Shown here: positions 8,898-16,874 of the stretch, piece after piece
Layout: each line of letters begins with the position of its first letter
Numbering within the stretch: the first letter of the stretch is position 1
Assembly: GCA_029202985.1 (NCBI GenBank)
Contig: CP119316.1
Location: 1,860,001 to 1,924,000 of the forward strand
DNA: 64,000 nt
Source: Candidatus Andeanibacterium colombiense
GTDB lineage: Bacteria > Pseudomonadota > Alphaproteobacteria > Sphingomonadales > Sphingomonadaceae
Reading direction: 5' to 3'
Notes under the pieces: model-generated
The model's input: only the letters and a program-made list of their open reading frames with translations
Database searches by the model: none
What the model was told of the DNA's origin: nothing
Position numbers and translations under genes: made by a program

Positions 8898-9438
8898 ACC
8901 AGTGGAGAAGGTCTGACCGCGCGCGTTATGATCGAGCATTTCGCCGGCCAGCACCTGATGTTCAAGCATCAGCCCAATCACTGCCATCTCGTCCGCAAGA
9001 CGGACGCACGGCGCACCTAGCCGGAGACGGCAAAATGAAATCTGATAGCCGAGCAAATGCGCGAGCTCTGCGAGGCAACCTGAGATGATCTTCGTTTGTG
9101 GAGTGGCGATGAGTAAATCAGCGAGACGCACGCGGATGTTAGTGGATATAGAGAACCAGAAGAGCTTTCGGCCGGGCGACCTAAGCGATTGATTTCGCAG
9201 TCAAATCATAGACTTACGAAGTCGCCAGGAGCATCATTAGCACGATCTTAATTCGTGGAAAAGGCTGGACGTGAATGGACGGGCCGGTTTCTCATTGTCG
9301 ATGGCTGATCGACCATCGTTTCAATCACCTCGCTGCATTGGACTTAATAACAATGCGGGCGCTTTTCGTGTTAGCGTTTTGAAGCGAATGAATAAGGTGG
9401 GCCATCCCTTGTTCGCGATAATCAGGTAGGGGGCAGCC
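8898..9438. other. gene-poor left edge of an accessory region
   Basis: No convincing gene is found in these 541 bp. A 30-codon open frame from ATG 8929 to TAG 9021 has no recognisable product. Base composition becomes more AT-rich from about 9090 than in the flanking chromosome, so the boundary between core chromosome and island remnant probably lies in this interval. No copy of the tRNA-Gly 3' end was noticed here. Confidence 0.5.
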
Positions 9439-10239
9439 TTGGAAACGACGGAGAAAATTGTCGAAGCCTACGTTCGTTACGTGAAGGGGTGGGCTACGAT
9501 TCCAAACTTACGTTGCGAGGGCCAGCACGAGATCGACTTGATAGCGATCGATCCGGTATCGTTCGAGCGTTATCATATCGAGACCAGCGTCTCCGGCTCG
9601 CAGTCCTATTCACGTCTCACTGACAAGGCGTTTGATCCTGAATTGCTCAAGCAACGCGTGAGCAAGGCAGGCCAGCGCCGAACCTTGGGCTATTTCATCG
9701 AGCGCAAGTTCGGGCTTCCCAAGGTGAAGACGGAGCTAGCCAAATATGGCTTCGTCGAGGGTGAATACCACAACGTTATCGTCACCTGGGACTGGACGGC
9801 GGAAGCCCAAGCAATGGCGACCGAGAACGATGTTAACCTGTGGAGCTTTCAGGAAATCATGCGTGAGATCGCCGGCACGCTTCGGCACCGTCGCAGCTAC
9901 TTTACCGATGACACTCTGCGTACGATCAACCTGTTCGTTCGGGCGTTGGCGGCCGTGGAATCTAAGGAAGATCAGGTTGTGTCGCTCGCTCCGGCCAAAC
10001 TTGGCGCCGGGACACCGCCGAACGCCGCAGACGCCTATTGGGTTTACCGAAACTGGGTGCATCACCGCGCCCGATTGCATAGCGCGACCTGCGGCTACTG
10101 CAACGATGGCGCAGGCGCGCAGGGCGTTACCGGCAGCGTGACCGGCGAATGGAAGCGATTTGCAACGCGTGCGGAGGGTGAGGCTTATTTGCTGTCGACC
10201 GGCTATGCCGATGCGGGGGTGTGCGGCACCTGCGGTTAG
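9439..10239 (+). CDS. unknown protein: nuclease-like N-terminus with C-terminal Cys4 motif
   Basis: 266 residues, starting at TTG with a strong upstream purine stretch (AGGTAGGGGG). I do not recognise the family with certainty. Near residue 30 the string GQHEIDLIAID followed by YHIETSVSG resembles the acidic core of PD-(D/E)XK-type nucleases, but the usual lysine after the glutamate is replaced (IETS), so activity is uncertain. The C-terminus has two CxxC pairs (Cys218/221 in CGYC and Cys262/265 in CGTC), a likely zinc site. Codon use is less GC-rich than the neighbours and it stands alone in the island remnant. A defence or DNA-processing role is possible but inferred only from context and fold-like motifs. 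Confidence 0.75.
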   Translation: METTEKIVEAYVRYVKGWATIPNLRCEGQHEIDLIAIDPVSFERYHIETSVSGSQSYSRLTDKAFDPELLKQRVSKAGQRRTLGYFIERKFGLPKVKTELAKYGFVEGEYHNVIVTWDWTAEAQAMATENDVNLWSFQEIMREIAGTLRHRRSYFTDDTLRTINLFVRALAAVESKEDQVVSLAPAKLGAGTPPNAADAYWVYRNWVHHRARLHSATCGYCNDGAGAQGVTGSVTGEWKRFATRAEGEAYLLSTGYADAGVCGTCG

Positions 10240-10305
10240 TAGTCGCCCCGATAAGCATGTTAAAGATGGGAGCTGACCTCAAATCGCCTTGCCATTGCCT
10301 GACCG

Positions 10306-10742
10306 TCATCCGATCCTGTCTATCACGCCATGGCGTGGATTCGAGGCATCACCGGGTCCCACGGTAGGGTCCGGAATGAGATAGGTCCAACCTAACAAAG
10401 GCTGGGCCACGTACCTGATCGCACCTTGCTCTGGAGCCAGCTTGAGCTCGATCGGGTCTCGCAAAGCTGCCAGGATTGTCTCAGTTGACAGATCCTCGGC
10501 GCGGAGATGGTGGTCGGTCCGAAGCGTCTCGTTTGTATTCGCATCGTAGTAGTCGACCTTTGTGCCGACCGTGATCGCTTTTCGGATCGTCTGACCAGCC
10601 ACAGGAACACCTGCGTGCTCCCAGCCATCAAACATATCCTCATTGGTGAGGACAATCGGTTGAATGTGACGCACCTCGGCTGCAAGTCTGCGATTGGCGA
10701 TCGAAGCAATGACTTCTGGATGAGTTGAAAGATGTCGAGCTG
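10306..10742 (-). pseudogene. C-terminal fragment of an unknown protein
   Basis: About 145 codons of protein-like sequence on the minus strand (RLAAEVRHIQPIVLTNEDMF, then KVDYYDANTNETLRTDHHL) end normally at 10306. No proper start exists. Going upstream the sequence turns into arginine-rich noise near 10740 and the open frame reaches only a GTG at 10794 inside what looks like trb sequence on the other strand. I read this as the 3' part of a gene whose 5' part was lost in a rearrangement. The family is not recognised. Its neighbour to the right is the trb remnant, so the break also truncates that operon. Confidence 0.5.
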
Positions 10743-10820
10743 CTAGAAGGGCCTGCCGTCCAGCAGGGCGACCGCGGCGGCGCCTCCGCCACACCCGACA
10801 TCAAGGAAAGGAACGACTAG
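10743..10820 (+). pseudogene. possible 3' tail of trbL
   Basis: Immediately before trbF an open frame reads LEGPAVQQGDRGGASATPDI and ends KERND with TAG at 10818-10820, two bases before the trbF ATG. In trb operons trbL sits just upstream of trbF and often ends in a Gly/Ser-rich, charged tail like this. Only about 25 codons remain before the junction with the foreign minus-strand fragment. The identity rests on position and tail style and is weak. Confidence 0.35.
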
Positions 10821-10822
10821 CC

Positions 10823-11629
10823 ATGTTCTTCAAGCGAAGCGTCCAGCGCTACGGCCGCACGCCGCCTCCCGAGACGCCGTATCAGCGCGCCGGTCAGCTG
10901 TGGGATGAGCGGATCGGCTCGGCCCGGGTGCAGGCACGCAACTGGCGGCTGATGGCGTTCGGCTGCCTGGCCCTGACCGTCGGGACGTCGGCGGGCATCA
11001 CCTGGCAGTCGATGCAGAGCCGGGTCACGCCCTATGTAGTCGAGGTCGATCGGCTGGGCGAAGCGCGCGCGGTCCAGGCCGCCGACGCCGAATACCAGCC
11101 GACCGATCCCCAGGTCGCGTGGCACCTGTCGCACTTCATCACCAATGTCCGCTCGGTATCGCTCGACCCGGTGCTGATGCGCCGCGACTGGCTCGAGGCG
11201 TACGACTTCGCGACCAGGCGCGGCGCGCAGTTCCTTGGCGAATACGCCCGCTCCGCCCTGCCGTTCGCCAATGCCGGAGACCGCACCGTCTCGGTGCAGA
11301 TCACAAGCGTCGTGCGCGCCTCGGACAACTCGTTCCAGGTCAAATGGACCGAGACGGAGTTCGAACGTGGATCCCAAGCCGCCACGAGCCGCTGGACCGC
11401 GATCCTTACCACGGTGATGCGACCGCCCGCCTCGGCCGACGTCCTGCGCAAGAATCCGCTCGGCATTTATGTCGATGCGATCGACTGGAGCCGCGAGTTC
11501 GATGGCACGCCGGCTCCCGCTGCGCCTCGATCGCCTGATCCGGCCGCGAAACTGCCGCTCCGATCACCACTCGATCCCGGCACCGAAAACCAAGCGGCCC
11601 TATCCACCATCCCGGAGACGAACCCATGA
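10823..11629 (+). CDS. trbF: conjugal transfer protein TrbF
   Basis: TrbF, the VirB8-like inner-membrane component of a P-type/ICE type IV secretion system, 268 residues. A short cytoplasmic N-terminus (TPYQRAGQLWDERIG) leads to one transmembrane helix at about residues 43-62 (LMAFGCLALTVGTSAGI). The periplasmic domain follows, with the family strings TPYVVEVDRLGEARAV, FITNVRSVSLDPV and NPLGIYVDAIDWSREF. The start ATG 10823 has GGAAAGGAAC just upstream. It is the first intact gene of a shortened trbF-trbG-trbI run and overlaps trbG by four bases. No trbB, C, D, E or J is present, so no working conjugation machine is encoded here. Confidence 0.95.
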   Translation: MFFKRSVQRYGRTPPPETPYQRAGQLWDERIGSARVQARNWRLMAFGCLALTVGTSAGITWQSMQSRVTPYVVEVDRLGEARAVQAADAEYQPTDPQVAWHLSHFITNVRSVSLDPVLMRRDWLEAYDFATRRGAQFLGEYARSALPFANAGDRTVSVQITSVVRASDNSFQVKWTETEFERGSQAATSRWTAILTTVMRPPASADVLRKNPLGIYVDAIDWSREFDGTPAPAAPRSPDPAAKLPLRSPLDPGTENQAALSTIPETNP

Positions 11630-12464
11630 GAATTACACTGCTGCCGGTGATCGCCGGCATGCTTGCAACGTGCCCCGCGATGGCAAAGGACCGGCCCGCC
11701 TCGGCGGCGCTCCAAGCCGTTCAAACGGCGACGCAAAGCGCAACAGTCGAACCGGGCGCAGCTGGGTTCGTAAGCGGAGCGCAGGTCTATCCGTTCAGCG
11801 AGGGCACGATTTTTCAGGCCTATGCCGCGCCCGGGCTGGTCACCGACATCGCGCTGCAGCCCGGCGAAAACCTGATCGCAGTCGCGAGCGGCGATACCGC
11901 CCGCTGGATTATCGGCGATACGACGAGCGGCACGGGCGAGGCCGCCAGACCCATGTGCTGGTAAAGCCGTTCTCGGAAGGCCTGATGACCAACCTCGTCA
12001 TCACCACCGACCGGCGCGCCTATCATGTGCGGCTGGTCAGCACTTCGGACACGTCGCTGTCTTCGATGCACTGGACCTATCCGCAGGACGAGCTGCTGGC
12101 ATTGAAGCGCCAGGCGGAGTCGGCGCAGGCCACCGCTTCGGTCGCATCGGGACTCGCGATCGAACAGCTCAATTTCGATTACGCGATCAGCGGTGACCGG
12201 CCCGCATGGCGGCCGCTGCGTGCGTTCGACGACGGGCAGAAGACCTATGTCGAGTTCCCGGCCTCGCTCGCCAGCGGAGAAGCGCCGCCGCTGTTTCTGG
12301 TCGATCGGGACGGAAAAGCCGAGCTGGTCAATTACCGGCTGACCGAAAGGTTTTATGTTGTCGACCGTGTCTTCGACTCCGCCGAGCTGCGCCTCGGCCT
12401 CAAGAAGCAGCAAGTGGTGCGCATCGATCGCATCGTTCCCAAGGCCAAGCGGAGGGAGGGATGA
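11626..12464 (+). pseudogene. trbG: conjugal transfer protein TrbG, frameshifted
   Basis: TrbG is the VirB9-like outer-membrane-associated part of the mating-pair apparatus. The first 113 codons (signal peptide MRITLLPVIAGMLATCPAMA, then VYPFSEGTIFQAYAAPGLVT) run into TAA at 11962. The rest of the protein continues in another frame from about 11943 (RQTHVLVKPFSEGLMTNLVI, to KKQQVVRIDRIVPKAK) and ends at 12464. Family sequence would read GTGEARQTHV, so one C seems lost from a CCC run at about 11941-11944. It could be a true inactivating mutation in a decaying island or a sequencing error. It is coupled to trbF (ATGA at 11626) and to trbI (ATGA at 12461). Confidence 0.88.
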
Positions 12465-13654
12465 GCGAGATCGCCGCTACCGCATCTGCGGCCTCGGAGC
12501 CGCAACCGAAAGTCGATCCCGAGACGCTTAGCCTGCGCGCCCGCCCGGCACGGGCGATCCGCTTCCGCAAGGGCGCGATCATCGGCATCGCGGCGCTCGG
12601 GTCGGTAAGCCTGATGGGGATCGCCTGGATGGCCCTCAAGCCACAGGTGTTCATCAGGCAGGCCCAGGAAAGCGAACTGTCGCAGCCCATGGCAAAGCCG
12701 GCTGAGGACGCGCTCTCGGCGCTCCCGGCCAGCTATGGCGACGCACCGAAGCTGGGGCCGCCACTGCCCGGCGATCTGGGCCGTCCGATCCTGCGCGCCC
12801 AGGAACGCGCGGAAGGAACCGCCGCCGGGCCGTCCCAAGTCAACCCCGCCGAGGCCGCACGGCTGCAGCGCCTCGCCGATCTCAAGGCGGCGCGGGAGTC
12901 GGGCCTGTTGGCGCAGGTGACGACGGGCCGCAACGTGGCGCCGCCGGTTATGCCAATTACCTCGGAGGTCATGCCGGGCACTGCCGCTACGAGTCCGGCT
13001 GCGAGCGGAACGCGCAAGGAGCAATTCGCATCGACGCGCGATGCGGGCGGCGATCTGAACTCCGGCGGATTGGTGGCGCCAATCTCGCCCAACAGTCTCC
13101 TCGCCGGAAGCGTCATAGCCGCAAGTCTCATAACCGGGCTCAACTCCGACCTGCCCGGCATGGTCACGGCGCAAGTGACCCAAAACGTGTTCGACACGGT
13201 GACCGGACGCATCCTGCTGGTGCCGCAAGGCGCGCGCCTGATCGGCAAGTACGATTCGGTCGTCGCGTTCGGTCAGCGCCGCGCGTTGGTCGTATGGCAG
13301 CGGCTCATCCTGCCCGATGGTGGTTCGGTGCAGCTCGACAACATGCCGGCAGCGGATTCATCGGGCTATGCCGGACTGGCCGACAAGATCGATTTCCACA
13401 GTTGGTCGCTGCTCAAGGGCATTGGTCTGGCAACCATGCTCGGCGTCGGGACAGAGCTGACGATCTCAGGCGAGAGCGATCTCGTCGAGGCGATCCGGGA
13501 ATCCGCGCAGTCCAACGCCGCGCGTGCGGGTGATCAGATCACGCAACGCAATCTCGATATTCAGCCGACGATTACGATCCGACCCGGAGCGCCAGTCCGC
13601 GTGCTGGTGACACGCGATCTGGTCCTTTCAGCGTGGCGCGCAAGGTCAAGCTGA
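12461..13654 (+). CDS. trbI: conjugal transfer protein TrbI
   Basis: TrbI, the VirB10-like protein spanning from inner membrane to outer membrane in conjugative type IV secretion, 397 residues from ATG 12461, which overlaps the trbG stop. A transmembrane helix is at about residues 40-60 (IIGIAALGSVSLMGIAWMAL), then a Pro/Ala-rich linker. The conserved C-terminal domain includes LLAGSVIAASLITGLNSDLP, TAQVTQNVFDTVTGRILLVP and GAPVRVLVTRDLVL. The gene looks intact, although its partners trbG and trbL are broken. Two bases separate it from the DUF2274 gene. Confidence 0.95.
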   Translation: MSEIAATASAASEPQPKVDPETLSLRARPARAIRFRKGAIIGIAALGSVSLMGIAWMALKPQVFIRQAQESELSQPMAKPAEDALSALPASYGDAPKLGPPLPGDLGRPILRAQERAEGTAAGPSQVNPAEAARLQRLADLKAARESGLLAQVTTGRNVAPPVMPITSEVMPGTAATSPAASGTRKEQFASTRDAGGDLNSGGLVAPISPNSLLAGSVIAASLITGLNSDLPGMVTAQVTQNVFDTVTGRILLVPQGARLIGKYDSVVAFGQRRALVVWQRLILPDGGSVQLDNMPAADSSGYAGLADKIDFHSWSLLKGIGLATMLGVGTELTISGESDLVEAIRESAQSNAARAGDQITQRNLDIQPTITIRPGAPVRVLVTRDLVLSAWRARSS

Positions 13655-13655
13655 C

Positions 13656-13886
13656 ATGGCCGAGCTGAAACTGGGAAAGCTTCCCGACCGGACACCGGTC
13701 AAGCTCGCCATCACAATCACACCCGATCTTGAAGCGTCCCTGCGAGCGTATGCGGTAATCTACGCGCAAACCTACGGTGTAGAGGAACCTATCGCTGAGC
13801 TGGTGCCTGCTATGCTGACCGCATTCCTTGAAAGTGATCGCGGATTTACGAGAGCCCGCGATGAGGCGCGGCGCGGTTCGCGATGA
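13656..13886 (+). CDS. DUF2274 family protein
   Basis: Small protein of 76 residues (begins MAELKLGKLPDRTPVKLAIT) matching the DUF2274 family, which in proteobacterial ICEs nearly always follows trbI. The rest is largely helical (LEASLRAYAVIYAQTYG, LVPAMLTAFLESDRGF). Function is not established; position suggests a part in transfer or its regulation. Its stop overlaps the start of the next gene by four bases. Confidence 0.85.
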   Translation: MAELKLGKLPDRTPVKLAITITPDLEASLRAYAVIYAQTYGVEEPIAELVPAMLTAFLESDRGFTRARDEARRGSR

Positions 13887-14146
13887 GTAGGCGCGATCAA
13901 GAAAGGCCACTCGATCAAGCTGCATTCCTGTCCAACGACCAAGCAGCCAGTTTTCTCAACCTATCTCCTCGCACTTTGGAAAAGCTACGGGTCATCGGCG
14001 GCGGGCCGGTCTTTTCGAAATTGGGCCGCCGCGTGGTATACGCTTTTGACGATTTGCAATCGTGGGCATCCGCAAGGCGCTGCTCATCGACCTCCGATAA
14101 AAGGCATCTGAGTGCGCAAGATGCGAGCGCGAGGGCAGATCAATAG
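13883..14146 (+). CDS. helix-turn-helix protein of the excisionase/MerR-like type
   Basis: Protein of 87 residues with one winged helix-turn-helix of the HTH_17/AlpA type: FLSNDQAASFLNLSPRTLEK, then a basic hairpin ending GRRVVYAFDDLQSWASARR. Such genes sit at the end of trb operons in ICEs and act as excision factors or local regulators. It overlaps the DUF2274 gene by four bases (ATGA at 13883), so the two are co-translated. It is the last gene before the tRNA-Gly. No integrase gene lies between, which is unusual for an intact element. Confidence 0.82.
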   Translation: MSRRDQERPLDQAAFLSNDQAASFLNLSPRTLEKLRVIGGGPVFSKLGRRVVYAFDDLQSWASARRCSSTSDKRHLSAQDASARADQ

Positions 14147-14423
14147 ACCTGTCCGCGCTATCGGACAGCTCCCCGCAGGGATGCGCGGGCAAGCAGCTAA
14201 CTAAGATCAAAGCCATCAGATTGTGATAAGTGCCGAATCGGCGATCACGGCCCAAGAAGAGATCCCGCCGCCTGTAAGCATGGTCTTGGCGCCACCAGAA
14301 AAGGCTACGATCAAGTACGACTGAGTTTCTACACTGGTGGACCCAGCGTGGACCCGCCAAATGTGAAACGCGGGACGCCAGTAGATCAATGGCGCAACAC
14401 GCCGTTGAATTTTTTCGGATTTT

Positions 14424-14498
14424 TGGAGCGGGCGAAGGGATTCGAACCCTCGACCCCAACCTTGGCAAGGTTGTGCTCTACCCCTGAGCTACGCCCGC
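14424..14498 (-). tRNA. tRNA-Gly (GCC anticodon)
   Basis: On the minus strand the sequence folds as a standard cloverleaf: acceptor GCGGGCG paired with CGCCCGC, D-arm TAGCTCAGGGGTAGAGC, anticodon stem-loop CAACCTTGCCAAGGTTG with GCC in the loop, and T-arm GTCGAGGGTTCGAATCCC. The CCA end is encoded at 14426-14424. Its 3' end faces the trb remnant at 10.7-14.1 kb, the usual geometry for tRNA-targeted island insertion. Confidence 0.96.
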
Positions 14499-14696
14499 TC
14501 TGGCGTTCACCGGGCTGGCAGCGCCGGTGGGGAGGCGCGCGGTTAGCATCGGCCCCCGCACCCTGCAAGGGAAAATGACGATCCCGACGGGAGGAAAAAC
14601 CCGGCGGCCACGCTTCGCGCCCCGGGGGCTACGCTTCGCGCGAAGCCTCTTCACAAATCCGCGCGAACGTCCACATAGGGTCTTCATCCCAGACCC

Positions 14697-15626
14697 ATGC
14701 AGGAGCGTATCTTGGCAAGCCTCGGCCTCAATCTCGACGAACAGAAAGCGGTCGACCGGTTCCGCAAGGATGTCGTCGAACCGTCGATGACCAAGCTCGT
14801 GATCCTCGATTTCTGGGCCGAATGGTGCGGGCCGTGCAAGGCGCTCAGTCCGGTGCTGGAAAAAGTTGCCGCCGAATATGCCGACAAGGGCGTGCTGCTG
14901 GCGAAGCTCAATGTCGATGAGGAAAGCTTCATCGCATCGCAGTTCCAGGTCCGCTCGATCCCAACGGTCTATGCGATCTTCCAGGGCCAGCCGGTCGCCG
15001 ATCTCACCAATGCGCGCAGCGAGAGCCAGTTGAAGCAGATGCTCGACCAGCTGCTCGAGAAGATCCCGGTGGAGGCCGGCGATACGCAGGCGGCGCAGGA
15101 CATCGCTCCGCTGATCGCAATGGGCGAGGAAGTGCTGGCGGGCGGCGACGGCGAACGGGCGCTCGGGATATTCGCCCAGCTGGCGGAAATGGCTCCCGAC
15201 AATCCCGCCGTCCAGTCGGGCCTGATCCGTGCGCTGATCGCGGCCGGCATGGCCGAAGAAGCCCGCTCGGCGCTGGAGGCGCTGCCGGAGGAATTGCGCG
15301 CCGATCCGCTGCTGGCCCAGGCGAAGACCCAGCTCGACCTCGCCGCAAGCGCGCCGCAGGACGACAGCGAGCTTGCCGCGCTGCGCGATGCCGCGGCTAA
15401 AGACCCGGCCGACATGGACGCGCAGCTCGCCTTCGCGCAGGGCGCCTTCGCCGCCGGTGCGCGCGAAGAGGCCGCGCAAACCCTGCTCGCGATGATCGCC
15501 GCCGATCCTGAATGGAACGAAGGCGCGGCCAGGGCGAAGCTGCTGCAGATCTTCGAGGCGGTCGGTCTGGAAGACCCGTGGGTCGCCGCGACCCGGCGCA
15601 AGCTGTCGTTGCTGCTGTTCGGCTGA
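14697..15626 (+). CDS. ybbN: thioredoxin/TPR co-chaperone, YbbN (CnoX) family
   Basis: Cytosolic protein of 309 residues with an N-terminal thioredoxin domain followed by tetratricopeptide-like helical repeats. The redox site is FWAEWCGPCK (residues about 41-50), with both cysteines present. The cis-proline loop is VRSIPTVYAI. Helical repeats from about residue 130 to the end (ALGIFAQLAEMAPDNPAVQS and similar units) are typical of YbbN/CnoX, which protects proteins from oxidation and passes them to GroEL or DnaK. It is followed two bases later by the LON-domain gene, forming a probable two-gene unit. Confidence 0.93.
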   Translation: MQERILASLGLNLDEQKAVDRFRKDVVEPSMTKLVILDFWAEWCGPCKALSPVLEKVAAEYADKGVLLAKLNVDEESFIASQFQVRSIPTVYAIFQGQPVADLTNARSESQLKQMLDQLLEKIPVEAGDTQAAQDIAPLIAMGEEVLAGGDGERALGIFAQLAEMAPDNPAVQSGLIRALIAAGMAEEARSALEALPEELRADPLLAQAKTQLDLAASAPQDDSELAALRDAAAKDPADMDAQLAFAQGAFAAGAREEAAQTLLAMIAADPEWNEGAARAKLLQIFEAVGLEDPWVAATRRKLSLLLFG

Positions 15627-15628
15627 TC

Positions 15629-16237
15629 ATGCCGACACGGCTCTCGATCTTTCCGCTGTCCGGCGCGATCCTGTTTCCCGGGCTGCAATTGCCGCTGCAT
15701 ATCTTCGAACCGCGGTACCGCGCGCTGGTGAGCGACGCATTGGCGCGCGACCGGCGGATCGCGATGATCCAGCCGCAGGCGCTGTCCGAAGGCGCGCCGC
15801 TGTTCGGGATCGGCTGCGTCGGGCGGATCGGCGAGGTCGAGGCTCTCGACGACGGGCGCTTCAACATCGTGCTCGAAGGCGAGCACCGCTTCCGCCTGCT
15901 GCGCGAGCTCGACGTGACCACCCCGTTCCGCCAGGTCGAGGGCGAATTGCTCGAGGAAGCCGACGAGGTGCTGAGTTCGGTCGAGCGCGCGGGCTTCGAG
16001 CACGAAGCCCGGAATTTCGCCGATGCGCAGGGCTATTCGGTCGACTGGGATTCGGTTGCACGGCTGGACGACGTCTCGCTCATCAACGGCGTCAGCCAGA
16101 TCGCGCCGTTCGACGTCGCGGCCAAGCAGGCGCTGCTCGAAGCCGAGGATGTGCGCGTGCGCTGCGAATTGCTGGTGCAACTGATGCAGTTCTTCGGCCG
16201 GCGGGATTCGGGCGAGGACCGGGTAACGCTGCAGTAG
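15629..16237 (+). CDS. LON substrate-binding domain protein
   Basis: Stand-alone N-terminal LON domain of 202 residues starting at ATG 15629, two bases after the ybbN stop. Family motifs are clear: LSIFPLSGAILFPGLQLPLH, IFEPRYRALV, FGIGCVGRIGEVE and DGRFNIVLEGEHRFRL. There is no ATPase or protease domain. Such proteins are thought to bind unfolded substrates, but their precise role is not settled. Pairing with ybbN is common in alphaproteobacteria and suggests protein quality control. Confidence 0.92.
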   Translation: MPTRLSIFPLSGAILFPGLQLPLHIFEPRYRALVSDALARDRRIAMIQPQALSEGAPLFGIGCVGRIGEVEALDDGRFNIVLEGEHRFRLLRELDVTTPFRQVEGELLEEADEVLSSVERAGFEHEARNFADAQGYSVDWDSVARLDDVSLINGVSQIAPFDVAAKQALLEAEDVRVRCELLVQLMQFFGRRDSGEDRVTLQ

Positions 16238-16238
16238 G

Positions 16239-16874
16239 CTAGAGCCCGAAGCTGCCTTTCAGCCCGTCGATCACATATTGCGCGGCCAGCGCCGCGAGCA
16301 GCACGCCGAGCAGCCGGGTGATCGCGCTTTCGACGCTGGCGCCGACCAGCTTGATGATCGGGGTGGCGAGCAGCAGCGCGATCGCCAGCAGCACCATCAC
16401 CGCGGCCAGCGCGGCGAGCACGGTGAGGGTCTGCTGCACGCCGTGCGCCTCGCCCACCAGCAGCATCACCGTGGCGATCGCGCCAGGCCCGGCGATCATC
16501 GGCATCGCCATCGGGAACACCGAGACATCCTCGATCTCGGGCGTCAGCGCGTTATGCGCACGGATCTTCTCTGCCCGTTCCTCGCGCCGCTGGGTGCGCT
16601 TCTCGAACACCATGTCGATCGCGATGAAGAACAGCATGATCCCGCCGGCGATGCGGAAGCTGTCCAGCTCGATATGGATCGCGGCGAGCAGCTGCTTGCC
16701 GAATAGCGCGAAGCCAAGCAGCACCAGGCTGGCGACGAACACCGCCTTCAGCGCCATCATCCGCTGCTGGCGCGGCGGTGCCTCGGCCGCGAGCCCGGCA
16801 TAGATCGGCGCGCAGCCCGGCGGATCGACCACCACGAACAAAGTGACGAAAGCCGAGACGAACAGTTCGAGCAT
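16239..16874 (-). CDS. marC: MarC family integral membrane protein
   Basis: Inner-membrane protein of 211 residues with about six hydrophobic helices, matching the MarC/UPF0056 family (LFVVVDPPGCAPIYAGL at the first helix, GAIATVMLLVG in the middle). The family was once linked to multiple antibiotic resistance, but its function remains unknown. It ends one base after the convergent LON-domain gene. It directly follows the exported protein gene 16875-17618, whose stop codon abuts its ATG, so the two are likely co-transcribed. Confidence 0.9.
   Translation of the reverse strand: MLELFVSAFVTLFVVVDPPGCAPIYAGLAAEAPPRQQRMMALKAVFVASLVLLGFALFGKQLLAAIHIELDSFRIAGGIMLFFIAIDMVFEKRTQRREERAEKIRAHNALTPEIEDVSVFPMAMPMIAGPGAIATVMLLVGEAHGVQQTLTVLAALAAVMVLLAIALLLATPIIKLVGASVESAITRLLGVLLAALAAQYVIDGLKGSFGL

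Noticed and set aside
8929..9021. 30-codon frame after fecR2
   Set aside because: No ribosome site, no known peptide, and the length is expected by chance.
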